Shown: positions 19,247 to 30,935 of the stretch, piece after piece | Numbering within the stretch: position 1 is the first letter of the stretch | Layout: each line of letters begins with the position of its first letter | Assembly: GCF_029227915.1 (NCBI RefSeq) | Contig: NC_079881.1 | Coordinates: 32,713,501 to 32,773,500, forward strand | Length of the DNA stretch: 60,000 bases | Source: Hydractinia symbiolongicarpus | Taxonomy: Eukaryota > Cnidaria > Hydrozoa > Anthoathecata > Hydractiniidae | Direction of reading: 5' to 3' | Position numbers and translations under genes: made by a program | Notes under the pieces: generated by a model | Told to the model about the DNA's origin: nothing | The model's input: only the letters and a program-made list of their open reading frames with translations | The model's database searches: none

Positions 19247-20030
19247 ATGTTGCCACAAAAGTGCGAGAAACTTTTATCATACGTTGCTCCACTCATAACA
19301 GAATCATCATTACGAGGAGAGAATATATCAGCAGATGAACGCTTATGTATTACACTAAGTATCTATGGACTGGTGATGCTAAAACTAACATCGCCAATAG
19401 TGATCGTGTTGGCCTTCCTACAGTTGATAGAATAGTCAGCGAGACATGTGGACCAATTTGGAAAAAACTTTTGAAAGCAGGCTATTTAAAATATACAGCA
19501 ACACAGAAACAGTGGACAGAAATTGTTCGTAGGTTTGAAAAATTGTGACAATTTCCCAGCTGGGTGGGTGCTATTGATGGCAAGCATGTTGTCATGCAAG
19601 CCCCTGTCCGAGCTGCTTCTTCTTTTTTCAACTACAAGAAAACTCACAGCATTGTTTTAATGGCAATTTGTGATACTGATTACAAATTTTGCTTGCTGAT
19701 ATTGGTGACAGTGAGCGTCAAAAGGACGGCGGAGTTTTCTTGAATGAAAATATAGGACATGCAATCAACACATCTACCTGGTGATACTACAACACGATAT
19801 CCCTTTATATTTCTAGAAAACTAAAGCCATTTACACGTAACGTTTTGACAGATCAAAAACGTATTTTCAATTATTGTTTATCACGAGCTCGAAGAGTCAT
19901 TGAAAATACATTTTGAAATTGTGCTTCTAGGTTTCGCATACTTCGTAGATCAACAGTTGGGAAAGTAGAAAGTATCACTGAAGTAATCAAGGCAGCGGTA
20001 GTTCTGCACAGCTCTATAACACTTAAACGC
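19247..20030 (+). pseudogene. PIF/Harbinger transposase, degenerate
   Basis: The order of blocks is that of HARBI1-like DDE_4 transposases: LLSYVAPLITES, ISADERLCITLS, then (other frame) LPTVDRIVSETC, a WTEIVRRFE helix, the catalytic-site block [13 protein letters not shown] (first Asp), [21 protein letters not shown] (second Asp), a damaged middle, QKRIFNYCLSRARRVIENTF and RILRRSTVGKVESI ending VLHSS. At least three stops (for example after RRFEKL and after VIENTF) and several frame changes disable it. A MADF fossil on the opposite strand lies at 21899-22310, so this was a two-gene element like the one at 1-1843. Confidence 0.85.
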
Positions 20031-20653
20031 ACACTTTCTTTTGTTGTTTTTTTCAAAAATTCACACTACCCTAAAGCCAGTGCCATTAGAGCCAAAATTA
20101 ACTGTTTTAAAACTATACATTTTCTGAATGCCAATAAATTTTTGTATGTAATTCCGCTATTAGTTGTTAGAAAAATTAATTTTGGCTCCATTGACCCGTG
20201 TGCCAAAAATTCAAAATGGCGGATATTTTTAAAGCAACAAGTTAAAAAAATGAGCTTTTGAAGGCTATATCAGCAATATAACTCGTTAACATGCCTGAAA
20301 ACTTCATACATACATTACAAAGTATATAACTATGCGAAAAAACTAAAAATCCTCATACCATTTTCAACAAATCCTTCAGAGAAGCCATTTTTATTTTGCG
20401 GTCATTTTTACCAAAATATTGAAAAAGATCAGAAGACGTTAATGCAGTCGTAATAAACACTAAAAATCTCATAACAAACCCACAAAAGCATACATTTTCT
20501 GTATATACTAACTAATTATAACTGCAGCTCAGTTATACTGAGATACGGTTGAGGAATAACCAAACATAATGTTTGCACTGGTATATGTATATCAACATTG
20601 GTCCAGATACGTCTATAAGTTCAATGTAAAAGAATGTATGTACATCAATCATA
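20031..20653. other. AT-rich non-coding stretch inside the second Harbinger block
   Basis: No gene is supported. It contains GTGCCATTAGAGCCAAAATTAA and, further on, TTAATTTTGGCTCCATTGACCC, a short inverted pair at about 20070-20091 and 20176-20197 that may mark a small MITE. Confidence 0.35.
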
Positions 20654-21354
20654 TCAAATCCACTTCTTGTATGGAATTTTTCCATAGTTATATGTCAGAA
20701 CAAAAGGTTGTGCAGTCTTTCTAGATACTTTCACGGCCGGAATGAATATTGTCGATGTCTGTGGTACGGTTGTAGCAGTTGTCGTTGTTCGTCGTGAAGA
20801 TCGTGCGGTTATTCGACGGTTATTATAGATACAGCTTGGGTTTCCACAGTTGGGGTAGTTCTGATGGTTTTGCTACTTTCTGCTTGAATAGTTGGAATAT
20901 CAGTGTCAAACAAAAGGTGATAGTTACTGCTTCTTGTGCTGGTGTAGTTCCACTTTCACTTTCACTTCCAGATGGTGATGTTGGCTGCTGCGGACGACAA
21001 ATTCTACAAAAAATTTAATGCCCATTAAATTTTATGAAATGACATATGGAGTGGGGAGCAGAAAGCCATGTAATATACTCAAGATTACACTTTCAAAACT
21101 TACACACATAGATTGTAACTGTCACCACCTATGTCAATCACCCTGGGCAGCCTCATGGGGTGTGTATTGTGCCTTACCTGATCAAATTCTTGGTCTTCTG
21201 CATTTCTGTCACAAGGATCTACAGTTAAATAATCAATGAACCAGTCCTCGGAGCTCTCTTCAGCAATAGAAGAGGTGTCTGAATCGTCATCAGAATATCC
21301 AAAAGAAATTCTAACTTTTTTCAGTCGCCATACTTTATTTTTAACAAATCTCAA
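20654..21354 (-). pseudogene. Unrecognised acidic, Ser/Thr-rich protein, broken
   Basis: From ATG 21354 an 84-codon frame opens with a basic stretch (VWRLKKVRISFGY), then an acidic/serine run and EDWFIDYL. It ends near 21100. Beyond a probable intron, coding-like sequence continues through three frames: SPSGSESESGTTPAQEA, DTDIPTIQAESSKTIRTT, then TTTTATTVPQTSTIF and a tail YNYGKIPYKKWI with stop at 20654. The frame shifts imply decay. No family is recognised. It lies within the second Harbinger block but does not resemble MADF or transposase. Confidence 0.35.
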
Positions 21355-21898
21355 AAAAATTTAAAATTTATTTTGGTCTAAACCAATCCATTTTGCAGAG
21401 ACGGTTATTATGATACTTCAAGACTATCTGTGGGCAAAATCGGCTAAATCAGGTGTTAAATACGCCCTACAGGGCGTTTTTTCTATAGGGGGTCCTTAAG
21501 GACCCCTGGTGCGTTTAAATGTTAATAGACGATAGAAATTTGCACTCACCACGTGGGTTTACTGATGATACAAGAAATAGCTTTCTTAGGGAAGGTAGCT
21601 AGAGGAATAATGTGAGAAGCTCTGAGGGTGGATGACTTGACACTGTTTTATTACGGTTATAAGTATGTATGGTGTATACAATAGTAAAAAACATGTAAAA
21701 TAAGTAAAAGTCAATCCTGGAATTGAATTTCAAATATTTTAGCCAAACGTCAAGTCCTTTTAATGTCTTGACTAAACTAAAATAACCTGTCATCATCCAC
21801 TTCGGCATTTGATAGCGGATTTGGTGGAACACTTGATAAATGTTTATCTATAGTCTGAATTAAAATCATATTTGTTTCGTCCTTTTTTTATTCTTTTT

Positions 21899-22310
21899 TT
21901 ATTCAATGTGTCCACTTCGACTTTTGCTTGCACTACTACTCATATATTTGTATGGTGGTGATGCAAATGAAGAATCGTCTGAAATCTCATCGTCTGCAAC
22001 CACGGACAGGCTGGGTCTAGGGGAGAGAAGGAGTGATGGAATGTTTGTAGTACATAATCTCCTTCCATGCGCCCTCTTTTTTATTGAGATCTTTAAAAGG
22101 CATCAAGCTTCTGTTCCATAAGACTGGATGTGCCTGAATAATGTCAACAAGTTGTTCTCTAACTTTTGCATCATTTAAAGCGGCATCCTCTTGTTGCTTC
22201 TCTTAAATAGCAGTTTGTACAGGCTGTTCAGATTGAGAAGCTGAATATTCGATGAGACTGTTGTCATGTCCATTTAAAATTCTGTTCGAGATTTTTTCAT
22301 GGTTTTTCAT
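21899..22310 (-). pseudogene. MADF-domain partner of the second Harbinger element, degenerate
   Basis: From ATG 22310 the frame reads MKNHEKISNRILNG, hits a TAA, then continues with the first half of a MADF domain: LVDIIQAHPVLWN, KKEGAWKEI. After that point the second MADF half is missing. The frame resumes beyond a CCTTCTCTCCCCTAG acceptor-like tract with an acidic serine-rich tail ending at TAA 21899. The stop and missing half mark it as dead. It is convergent with the transposase at 19247-20030, as expected for a Harbinger pair. Confidence 0.7.
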
Positions 22311-23538
22311 TACTTAACAATTAAACTTCCTTCTCTCAATATAGACGTTTTTTCGAATAAGCGCTATAGTGGCAGTCTTTATTAATTCAAAGTCATATGA
22401 CCAGACAAATACCCATTCTTCATTGGCTTAAACTTCGATCTAGCTGGATCGATCCAGGAAAAGTTCAATGTTTTTCAACATTTTTCAGATCCATTTTGGA
22501 TCGTTCTGGACCCAAAGCGGTTTAAGAAACAGGGTTTTCTTATACCGCTCTAATTTTTTAGGCCATCCCTTTACTCACACAACAACCTTTCTCTACATAC
22601 AATACTTCGAATGCTCCAATGGAAAGTAGGGACACCCAAAGAGAAATATATAATTGTAATTTTTGTTTGTTTTTGTGCGTTCTTTCAAAGAAATGCTGTA
22701 TTAGGTTCTGAAAGCAAATTTAGCCCTTAAGTTTAATATTTAGCTAGTTTTAGTAATTATATATCTTTTATTTTCATTACTATAGTTTTATTGCTTATAT
22801 GGTGTAAATTTTAGTCTTGCTTTATTTCTCAGAAGAAGTCATTGAGGAGAAAGAAAGTACCAATGAGCTTTTCCAAAACCTCTTTTCTATCAACAAAAAT
22901 CTGTACAATTTAGTTGTTAACGCTATTTTTAAAAAAATGAAGCGCCTTGAACTAGTATAAAGTTTAAACAGTTACGTGTTAAAACAGTTACGATCATTCA
23001 AAAGAAATAATAGTCTGCTTAGTCTAGCACATGAATCGAAATTACTTGGGTTAACAGAACAGAAATCGCTGGGGTTCTATTCTCAGTGTTTGTCAATGTT
23101 TCCAAAACTGAACTTTTTCAATATTCTCGAACTCACCGTCATTTTACACGAAAGGCAATTGGATCGTAAATTGACCCACATCGACCATCGAATTTCTACA
23201 CTAAAAAAATCCAATTTCAAATAACCCAGGTGGATTCACTATAATCAAGCAATGTTTCTTAAAACTACACTTTTCTTATGGTTTTTCACACTTAACTGAT
23301 GCATAACAGTAAGAAAACTGAAACAGTCAACAATCCAAAAAGATCCATAATGGCGGTCTCACAGTGGCAATTTATGACCGCTCAATAGGCAAAACCGGTC
23401 GGGTAATAATTTCAAGACGAAAAGTCAAAATGGTTTAAAAATTAACAAGAACTTTAAATATATCCTGATCTATGACCTAACATTATTTGTATTGCCTCTA
23501 TGTTACAGCATGTGATATTTCTTATTGTTACCGTCTGG
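22311..23538. other. Intergenic, no supported gene
   Basis: A short open stretch near 22833-22958 after a TTTCTCAG acceptor-like site (EVIEEKESTNELFQNLF) and an 82-codon ORF at 22976-23224 have no recognisable family. The remainder is AT-rich. Confidence 0.3.
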
Positions 23539-23640
23539 ATTTTTCAAGCGGGCAATACGGGTTTTTAGGCATTCTGATTGGCTTAGTGCTTTTGACGACG
23601 GGCGCATATTTTGCGGTATTGCCCGTCGTCAAGAAAAATG
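23539..23640. repeat. Foldback hairpin element 1
   Basis: The perfect inner pair TTGACGACGGGC / GCCCGTCGTCAA flanks GCATATTTTGCGGTATT at about 23592-23632. Outer arms ATTTTTC..GCGGGCAATA and TATTGCCCG..AAGAAAAAT extend it. This is probably a MITE or foldback repeat. It shares a GGGCG(C)ATATTTTG core with the element at 24225. Confidence 0.65.
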
Positions 23641-24224
23641 GTAGCTTATAATGTGAACAAGCACGAATAACAAGTTTTAAGAAGCATTGGAAATGATTAT
23701 TACAATACATTTATCGATAAAAACATTTTCATGGGATAGAAACAACAATAATGTCAAGTTTAACAGTTAAAATAACCAGATTCAACAACATTCTGTCTGG
23801 ATGCTTCTTCAACATGGCTAGTTAACTAGCTACATTGTCCATAAAAAACGAAGCTGATAGCCAGTTTTATTAAAAATACTAAATACAGGGCGACGAAATC
23901 ATAACAAATACGTCTCCTCTCATTTTCAGATTCGTTCCTTTAGCTCTGTGGTTACCGAGTCAATATGAAGCTCGTTGAAGGCCATGTTTTTCTTGGCTAC
24001 CTAGCTCGTTAAAAAAATCTCTGCATTCAACTTTACACATTTTTCTGTACGTGTCGAACATGGTAATGTTTTGTTTACAAAGTTTTATTCTTTATGGACT
24101 TTCGAATTCTAAATAGAATTTTTGTTTTTAGGCAGGACGAATTTTGACCTCGAGTGTTGACAAAAGTAGTGCTGGTGAATTATATTATAAGAACACTAAA
24201 CTAAAATTCCTGACGGTTAACAAA

Positions 24225-24329
24225 TACCCCGTGCTGTACCGAAAATATCGCCCTCAGTCATTGCACCGACCTCTCAAGCTCGGTCGGCACTTAGACCTTG
24301 GGCGATATTTTGTGGTACAGACCGGGGTA
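24225..24329. repeat. Foldback hairpin element 2
   Basis: The arms TACCCCG-TG-CTGTACC..AAAATATCGCCC and GGGCGATATTTT..GGTACAG-AC-CGGGGTA are inverted copies. Between them CCGACC..GGTCGG forms an inner hairpin. The 105-bp length fits a foldback MITE. An 82-codon ORF across it is a by-product. Confidence 0.7.
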
Positions 24330-25065
24330 ATCAGTTATTATTGTATTAAAGTCCGTTCGTGGTACAAATATTTTTCAAAAAATCTGCAGTGAATTCTCTC
24401 CAAAAAGTTATGTCTGTAGCTAAAATGCCTTAAAATACAGTTTCGGTCATAGAGTAAACATTCAAGAACAAACTGTGAAAATTTGAAGACAAACGGATTA
24501 GCAAGTCTGAAATAACAGCCCGACCGATCAGGTGAACAAGCGAAAATTGGCTAAAATTGTTAAAAAAATAGAACAGTAAAAAATTAAGCTAATATCGTAA
24601 TACTGAATTAAAATAAAACTTTACGGTCCTAAAAATCATTTAAAAACCTCCAGCTATTCCTTCTTTTTCGACAACTTTCTTGTTTTCCGTCTTTTTGGAA
24701 TGCCGGGGGATCTTTCTACGCTTCTCTTGTGGCGACGACGCATTATTGTTTTCGATTAACATTGTCACATAATTTCTTCATATAAAAACCGGGATCCATG
24801 TTAAGAATTTCCATGGTGTCAAGGGCAGCTTTTTGTCTATAATTTTGTACATTATTAAAATGACTTATAGCATCATAAACTCCAAAGCATAGTGTGCTGA
24901 GACTATCATGTGTTCATTTGGGCACCCGGCACTTAACCACGCATTTTAATGCCAGGTCCCTTGGCTAGTGAATAATAAAAATAATTTGAATTTTGATATC
25001 TACTAAAAATGTTTACTAGGCTATGTAAATAATATGCACTTGTAAAGTTTTTCCTATAAATATAT
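24330..25065. other. Intergenic, no supported gene
   Basis: This is AT-rich sequence with no recognised coding motif or repeat. Confidence 0.35.
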
Positions 25066-25131
25066 GCCCTGTTGGTCTAGCTATGACACTCATAAAATTG
25101 AGAGATCCAGGTTCAAATCCTGGACAGTGCC
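25066..25131 (+). pseudogene. tRNA-like sequence (degenerate, possibly tRNA-Pro-derived or SINE head)
   Basis: The acceptor strand GCCCTGT pairs with ACAGTGC at six of seven positions. The T arm CCAGG-TTCAAAT-CCTGG is perfect with a standard B box. The D arm GTC..GAC follows a TGGTCTAG A box as in tRNA-Pro. The anticodon arm is shortened to CTCA-TAAAAT-TGAG, so no valid anticodon loop exists. It is either a decayed tRNA or the promoter head of a tRNA-derived SINE. Confidence 0.6.
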
Positions 25132-26578
25132 AGGAAAAATAGTTAATTATCTTCCATGTACAATAAACAGGTAATAATGAGTATATGATATGTATGTAGC
25201 TATTTTGAAAATAACAGGTGTACACTCTTTGTACACTCAAGAAAAGGCAGCTCTATGTACTTTTTGTCTCATCTTTTTAGAATAAGAGTCGCTACAAATT
25301 TTCGCTTGCGAACCTAGGGGACCCTGTCCCCCGCTCGCAACCCTTTCTTTATTGATTACGTGAGCGTCCTGCCTATTACCAATTACGATAATCTTTATTC
25401 AGCAAACCCATGATTGAGGATTTCACGTGGAAATTGCTGTAGTTAAGTAAAAGCTTGAACGTGGCAATTTTGAGCCAATAACAATGCATTTGCCTTCTGC
25501 ACCAGAACCAGTCACTTGAATGAGTCTTTTAGCTGTACAGGAAACATCAAGATGTTTAAAAAACGTTTTTTACAAACAAAAAAGATGTCAATCAATCTAT
25601 TATTTCCATCTAGGTCCGTAAGTTGAATTAATTTAATTGGCTAGTTTTCCTTAGTTCCGAATGTCCCCTACTTAAATATCCAAGCAACAAATAAATAGCA
25701 AAAATGATTTCGATCTTTGTCTGTCAATGATAGCCGCAGTTAACAAAATGTTTTTCGTGATATGATACCACTTATGTTACTTAAAATAATGATAATCTAA
25801 AATTACTAAGTATATACTTTCAAAATAATCTATCTTGCTTGGGGAGATATAAGTCTTGGAAAATTAGCTATTTATGCGCAATTATGACATCATAAATTAG
25901 ATACCCAGAAATAATTACTGGTATGAATGATAATCAGGGTAACAAAGTATTGATATTTATGTAAACATGTTTAAAATATCAAGTTGGATGGGTGAAAACA
26001 TATTTACATCACCACATACCTTGATAAACCCTTAAATCAGTACCTCATTTTTTCTAATTCATGATGTCATGCATTAATTACCATAATTATCAAAACTTGT
26101 AAGCCGATCAAAATTTTTCAAAAAAATAAAAAGATTCTTAGACAGAATTTGAAGTTCTTACCAAGCCAACAAGACCAAAGTACGCAATCTATCAGCAATA
26201 ACTCGGGACCATCCTAACCTTGAGATTTAAAATTGAAAGTATCGGAAGGTTATACGGATAGAACTCTGGGCTTTATTGTAAGGTTATAACCATTTTACGT
26301 AATAAATCCAAAGCCCTACCTGTTGCTCTTTCCTTATTCCTGAAAAAGAAAGGGAAAATTACTTTCGAAAACGGGACTATTTAAAATAACTGAAAATGAG
26401 AGACAAGCATTGGCTTGTTAAAATACTACTACATGAAAATATAACGCTTTGCAATGGTTTAATCATTGATGCGTTAACTTCACCTTGTCAAGGTAAAATG
26501 CAATCTTTTATAAACAATGTAAGAGCTTTTTTATTGTTGCATACACTGGTGATGCTCCACTGTAGTGTAAATAGCTTA
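25132..26578. other. Intergenic, no supported gene
   Basis: There is no recognisable coding block. A GC-richer patch near 25300-25370 (gaacctaggggaccctgtcccccgctcgcaa) stands out but is unassigned. Confidence 0.35.
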
Positions 26579-26660
26579 TCTCTTATAATAATACGGAGAG
26601 TGTGTCTGTTTGTGTGTCTGTAACAGGCAAAGTTGATATCGTCATTTTCCTTTGATGTTG
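26579..26660 (+). mobile_element. Helitron left end, probably a non-autonomous copy
   Basis: TCTCTTATAATAATACG preceded by A, then GAGTGTGTCTGT, matches the left terminus at 56007 of the Rep-coding Helitron (identical for 17 bases, similar for about 20 more). Helitrons insert between A and T and begin with TC. The right end (a CTRR preceded by a hairpin) was not located, so the length is unknown. Confidence 0.6.
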
Positions 26661-27479
26661 CCGAAAAAATCTTTGATGTTGCCGAAAAAAATATGTCTTC
26701 TTTGTCGTGAAAAGCCGCGAGTTTTGTGTGGTTTGTTAAATGAAGTTCTAGCACAAAGTAACGGAAATTGTGTTTGCAAAAAAGATGACTGTCCTTTTTA
26801 AGCATTTGTCTTCTCTTGCCTTCAAAATAAATCTTTACAAAAGCATTTAAAAAGGGGCATGGTATATAAATGAAGTATAGAAAGGTTTCTGAAGGTTTGT
26901 TTATGTTTTTTAAAGTTTTGATGATATTATTGATGCGAGACATGTTTGTTAGCTAGCATCAACCACAACAACAACAACTAGCTAACTAGGTAGCTAGGAA
27001 TTTATAAATATGTAGCCATGTTCTTTATACCTAGCTAAGTCTCCAGTTTATATTTAACTGACCAGCTATTAGCTGCTGTAGCTACCTTATGTTAGCTTCA
27101 GTTTTATGTTGCTTTTTACATGTAAGCTAATCTTAGTGGTCTTTGCTAAGAATGTGACTGTAACTTATTTTAATTGACATTTTAAGCTTAAATTAACAAG
27201 CCACAATAACTTTTAAAAAAGTATTACATAATATTTAAGAAGAGTTTAAGGACTGTTTTTAAGCAAATAATGTATTTTTCACAATTTGTGTATGCAAATA
27301 ATGTATTTTTCACATTTTGTGTAACTAAACTTATATACATCGGTTACATGCAATATGACGAAACGATTTTTATTAAACATGTAGTAATTCTGGTACCTTA
27401 AGTGTAGTGATTTTGGTTGTTCTAGATGTTCTGACTAAAATGTTTTTGTTTATGGCATTTTGTCTCAATTAAGAAAAGT
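26661..27479. other. Non-coding, likely interior of a non-autonomous Helitron then intergenic
   Basis: The duplicated phrase TTTGATGTTGCCGAAAAAA occurs at about 26650-26690. CTAGCTAACTAG-rich sequence follows near 26950-27100. The overlapping ORFs at 26396-26623 and 26488-26943 have no protein family signature. Confidence 0.35.
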
Positions 27480-28880
27480 TTCAACTTTTTTAAGGGAGTA
27501 CAACACCGAAAAAACTTGTGTTTTTTTTATATTTTGTATAAATTCTTACCGGGCAGGACTCTGTACAACATACCGAAATGACTGATCCCTCTCTATTTAT
27601 AAATTTGATGCGTTCCAAATCACAGTTTTTTGATATTTAATGAGTACAAGATGCAAATACTGATTTTTGTTGAATCAGAAGTATTTCCTACAACCATTTT
27701 CTTACACTTTTGTGGAGAAAAAGTGTATGCCATATCATCAGAATAACTGATTTTGTTGCAAACTGTTTTTCTTTTTCATATTTTGGATTGAAATATTGTT
27801 ATAAAGGGCATATATCAATAGACATATATATACCAAAATAATTAAATTCTGCAAACTTTGGTTTTGTCGTTCACCTCTCATCTTTTATATTTTGATTAAA
27901 CTTTTGAGGAAAACCATAGGAATTATTTAGAATTTGTATTTTGTGTTGCAAATTTAGTGCAAAAATTTAACTGTTGTGAGGGAGGACCATATGCAATTAT
28001 ATATACTAAAAATAATAATTTGATATTCTACAAGTTGTATTTTTGTATGCACTTAAATGACTGCTTTTTCTGAGTTGAATTTGATGGGTTTCATATCAAT
28101 TTTGTGGAAGATTTTATGGCTGAAGACAATATAGAACATGCCAATTGAACTGATTTTTGTTCATATTTTGATTTGCTCCTCATAAACCTTTGTGTTCTAC
28201 ATTTATTGTAAACTTTTGTGAGGAAGGACCATATATATATACAATGATTTCAAAATAATGGTTTTTGTTGATTTGAAATTTACTCCTTGCTCATTGCTTT
28301 TTCGACATTTCAGGTTAAAATGTTAGGTAAAGTCAGTACGGATCATTAGACAAAAAATTGTTTTGTTAACCGGTTAATTTTTACATTTTGTGCATATTTT
28401 TGCGGGAGAGGATGGTATGCAACCGAATAAATGATTTTTCAAAGTTTAACTTTTTGTGTTTAGGTGTTTTGTGTTTGTTTAAGTTTGGCTTTTTGATATT
28501 GTTCAGGTTGTATTGTTGTATAAGCATTTAGGGAAAAGACAATGTTTAAAATGCGTAAAGAACTTATTTCATAGATCTGTGCTTACTGTTGCAAGCCTTT
28601 CTTTTCGACACTTCAGATTAAAATATTGAAGGTTTTCAACATAATCACATAATAAGATGTATACATATTTGAGATATGTGTTATTTCTGACATTATTTTT
28701 ATTGTTGTCGTAACTGTCTGGGTTGTGACTGTCAATGTTGTAACTTTCTACTAACTAGATTTTACACCTTGCACGCCGTTGTTTTTCATATTTTGTCTGA
28801 AGTTTTGTTGGGAGGATTTCATGCGATTTGACATTTGATATTTTGTGTTTGATTTTAAGAACTTTTTTGTTAAATTATGA
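27480..28880. repeat. Very degenerate AT-rich tandem-like repeat
   Basis: A phrase of the type TTTTGTGAGG(A)GGACCATAT, followed by CATATTTTG-type tracts, recurs at irregular intervals (near 27712, 27973, 28216, 28398 and 28797). This suggests an old, eroded tandem array. The period is not constant. Confidence 0.3.
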
Positions 28881-29915
28881 CTTATATACTTTCTTTTTAT
28901 GCATTTTCATATTATTTTTTTTAGTAAAAGGCATATTCAATATACTGAAATATTTGCTGATGTCATCAAAATTCAAATGACAGAACTTTTCAATTGTTTT
29001 TCTGCCTAAGTGGATTTTTCCACGGGCCTAATCGACTAGTTTTAAATAAACGATTTGCGTTTTATCTAGGAACAAACAACGCGAAACCAAACAACGCTTA
29101 GTTGGCTTTAAAATGCTATTTCGACAAGTATCTATAACAAACAAAAAAACTTTTTCAGCAAGGTACGATTTGACGCTTTCTTCTCGTTTTGACATCAAAA
29201 AACTGAACAATTATAAAAAGAATAGTTCTTTAATTTCTTAAATGATCTTTATAGTTCAGTTCTAAGTGCAACAAAGACTTTATCGAGGAAGTTGTGTATT
29301 TCGCTACCCTAGTGCTGTTAATAACACAGAAAGAAAAGCAATGAGTTTTTTTAAAATGTTCCGCCATTTAACTTTATCGTTTTGTTGGCCGCCATCGTAT
29401 CAATAAAATGCGCCTATTTCAAAGAGAATAATCCATTGTTGGAATTGAATACAAACGAATCTGTGTCCACAGCCATAAGACCGCCTTTTCTGTAATTGTT
29501 GAAAAGAAAAAGGTATATTTTTAGGTTTTAAATTTTATTCACCATGAATAAGTAATAACGTATTATCGACCCTGTCAACATATAAAAATATCTTGCTTGA
29601 TTTGCTTGATTTACTTGCATAATTTACAAAGCTATTAATGGTCTGATATTAAATTGATAAGATGATAAGAAATTAATGTTGATTTCTGTTACGGACCAAG
29701 GAACAACGTTAAAACGGTATGTATAGTGGTGTTGATGCCATAATTTTTATGTAATAATAAATATATATCTTTCATCAATTTTAGATTAAGGAGATGAAAA
29801 TGTGATTATTGACATTTTAATTTCATTCTTGAATATAGTAGAACGATACACACCTAATTAAACTAGGAAATTTGAGACTGGCCGCTCTTAAGTTTTTTAT
29901 ACATAGACTGAAATT
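28881..29915. other. Intergenic, no supported gene
   Basis: AT-rich. It is the upstream region of the 339-aa ORF and should contain its promoter and any 5' exons, none of which I can identify. Confidence 0.35.
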
Positions 29916-30935
29916 TTGAAACTTTCTTTATCTTTTTGTTTCGAAAAACATATAATTTATAAATGGGCCGAGAACTCTGTTTTCTTTGTTGGCATGAGGG
30001 ATGGAGACAAGCTTGCTCTTAGATCAAAGAATTTTGGTCCCATTGAGATTGCAAGATTTCGCCCATCGTTAAAAATGGATTTGAAATTTGAAAACATTCA
30101 TGGGTTAAAAGATGAGCTGCTAACTGTCTTTCGCAAATGTAAAGTTCTGACTGATGAATGTTCTAAAAATACGTGTTCTGTTAGTATTAAAGTTGGAAAA
30201 CCTTCGTGGAATAATGAAGGCCGGTTCACATGCTTTGAATTGCGAGGAATGCGCGTTTTTGATAACCATATTTCAGAAGATTACGTCCAAAAATTAAAAA
30301 AATTTGACCACACCAGGAAACTATGCCAGGAAAAAATTACCCACCTAGAGATCAAGCACCACAAAATTGAGGAAATACTAACCTATCGAATAAATGCGAT
30401 GAGCCAAGAGGGTCAAGTTGGAACACCACATTTACCCGAAGGAGAAGAAAAGGGCTACACAAGAATTGAAAAAGGTCCTGGGTATTTTTTTTATCCAACT
30501 AAACAAGAACAACACTATTTCCACATTGTTCACCCTGGCAAGAGATTGATCAAGGTACGAATAACCGTACACGGTCCTTATTCTGACTATGAAAGTTTTG
30601 TGAGAGAGCACGAAGAAAAATTAAAAGAATATTTTCACCGAATTCGCTTGGAAGATAATCCGATGCTTCCTGAAGGATATTCCCTAAAAAATCACTACGT
30701 AGTGTACAAATCGGTTTGGGAGTTAACAGATGGAAACAAAGTACATATTATGGAAGCGGAACCAATATTTGGAGGTTATGGAAGAAATAGCAAAAAGCCG
30801 TACACACAAATCAGGTATGTCAATGAAAAATTAGATGCCGAGTTGAAAGGAAGGAAATGGAATGAGGATAATATCGCTTCCGTTTTTGAAGAGGCTCTTT
30901 TAGAAATGGATCTTCATTTGCCTTATGACATTTAG
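29916..30935 (+). CDS. Uncharacterised 339-aa protein, paralogue of 33878-35023
   Basis: This is a continuous frame from ATG to TAG. Its core aligns with the downstream pseudogene: NSVFFVGMRDGDKL to NRLVFFVGMNDDDKL, GYFFYPTKQEQ to GYFFYPIKEQT, LPEGYSLKNHY to PPQGYSLESQY, and a C-terminus ending PYDI/RFDI. The first 20 residues are hydrophobic-aromatic and do not align. The paralogue has a KH-like domain immediately before the VFFVGM point. The native start may therefore be an upstream exon, or the KH part was lost. No transmembrane segment or known catalytic motif is seen. A YFFYP-containing domain followed by a basic/acidic helical tail is all that can be said. An RNA-binding role is suggested only by the paralogue's KH domain. 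Confidence 0.6.
   Translation: MKLSLSFCFEKHIIYKWAENSVFFVGMRDGDKLALRSKNFGPIEIARFRPSLKMDLKFENIHGLKDELLTVFRKCKVLTDECSKNTCSVSIKVGKPSWNNEGRFTCFELRGMRVFDNHISEDYVQKLKKFDHTRKLCQEKITHLEIKHHKIEEILTYRINAMSQEGQVGTPHLPEGEEKGYTRIEKGPGYFFYPTKQEQHYFHIVHPGKRLIKVRITVHGPYSDYESFVREHEEKLKEYFHRIRLEDNPMLPEGYSLKNHYVVYKSVWELTDGNKVHIMEAEPIFGGYGRNSKKPYTQIRYVNEKLDAELKGRKWNEDNIASVFEEALLEMDLHLPYDI

Noticed and set aside
26396-26943. Overlapping 75- and 151-codon ORFs
   Set aside because: They overlap on opposite strands, run through a Helitron left end and show no family motif.
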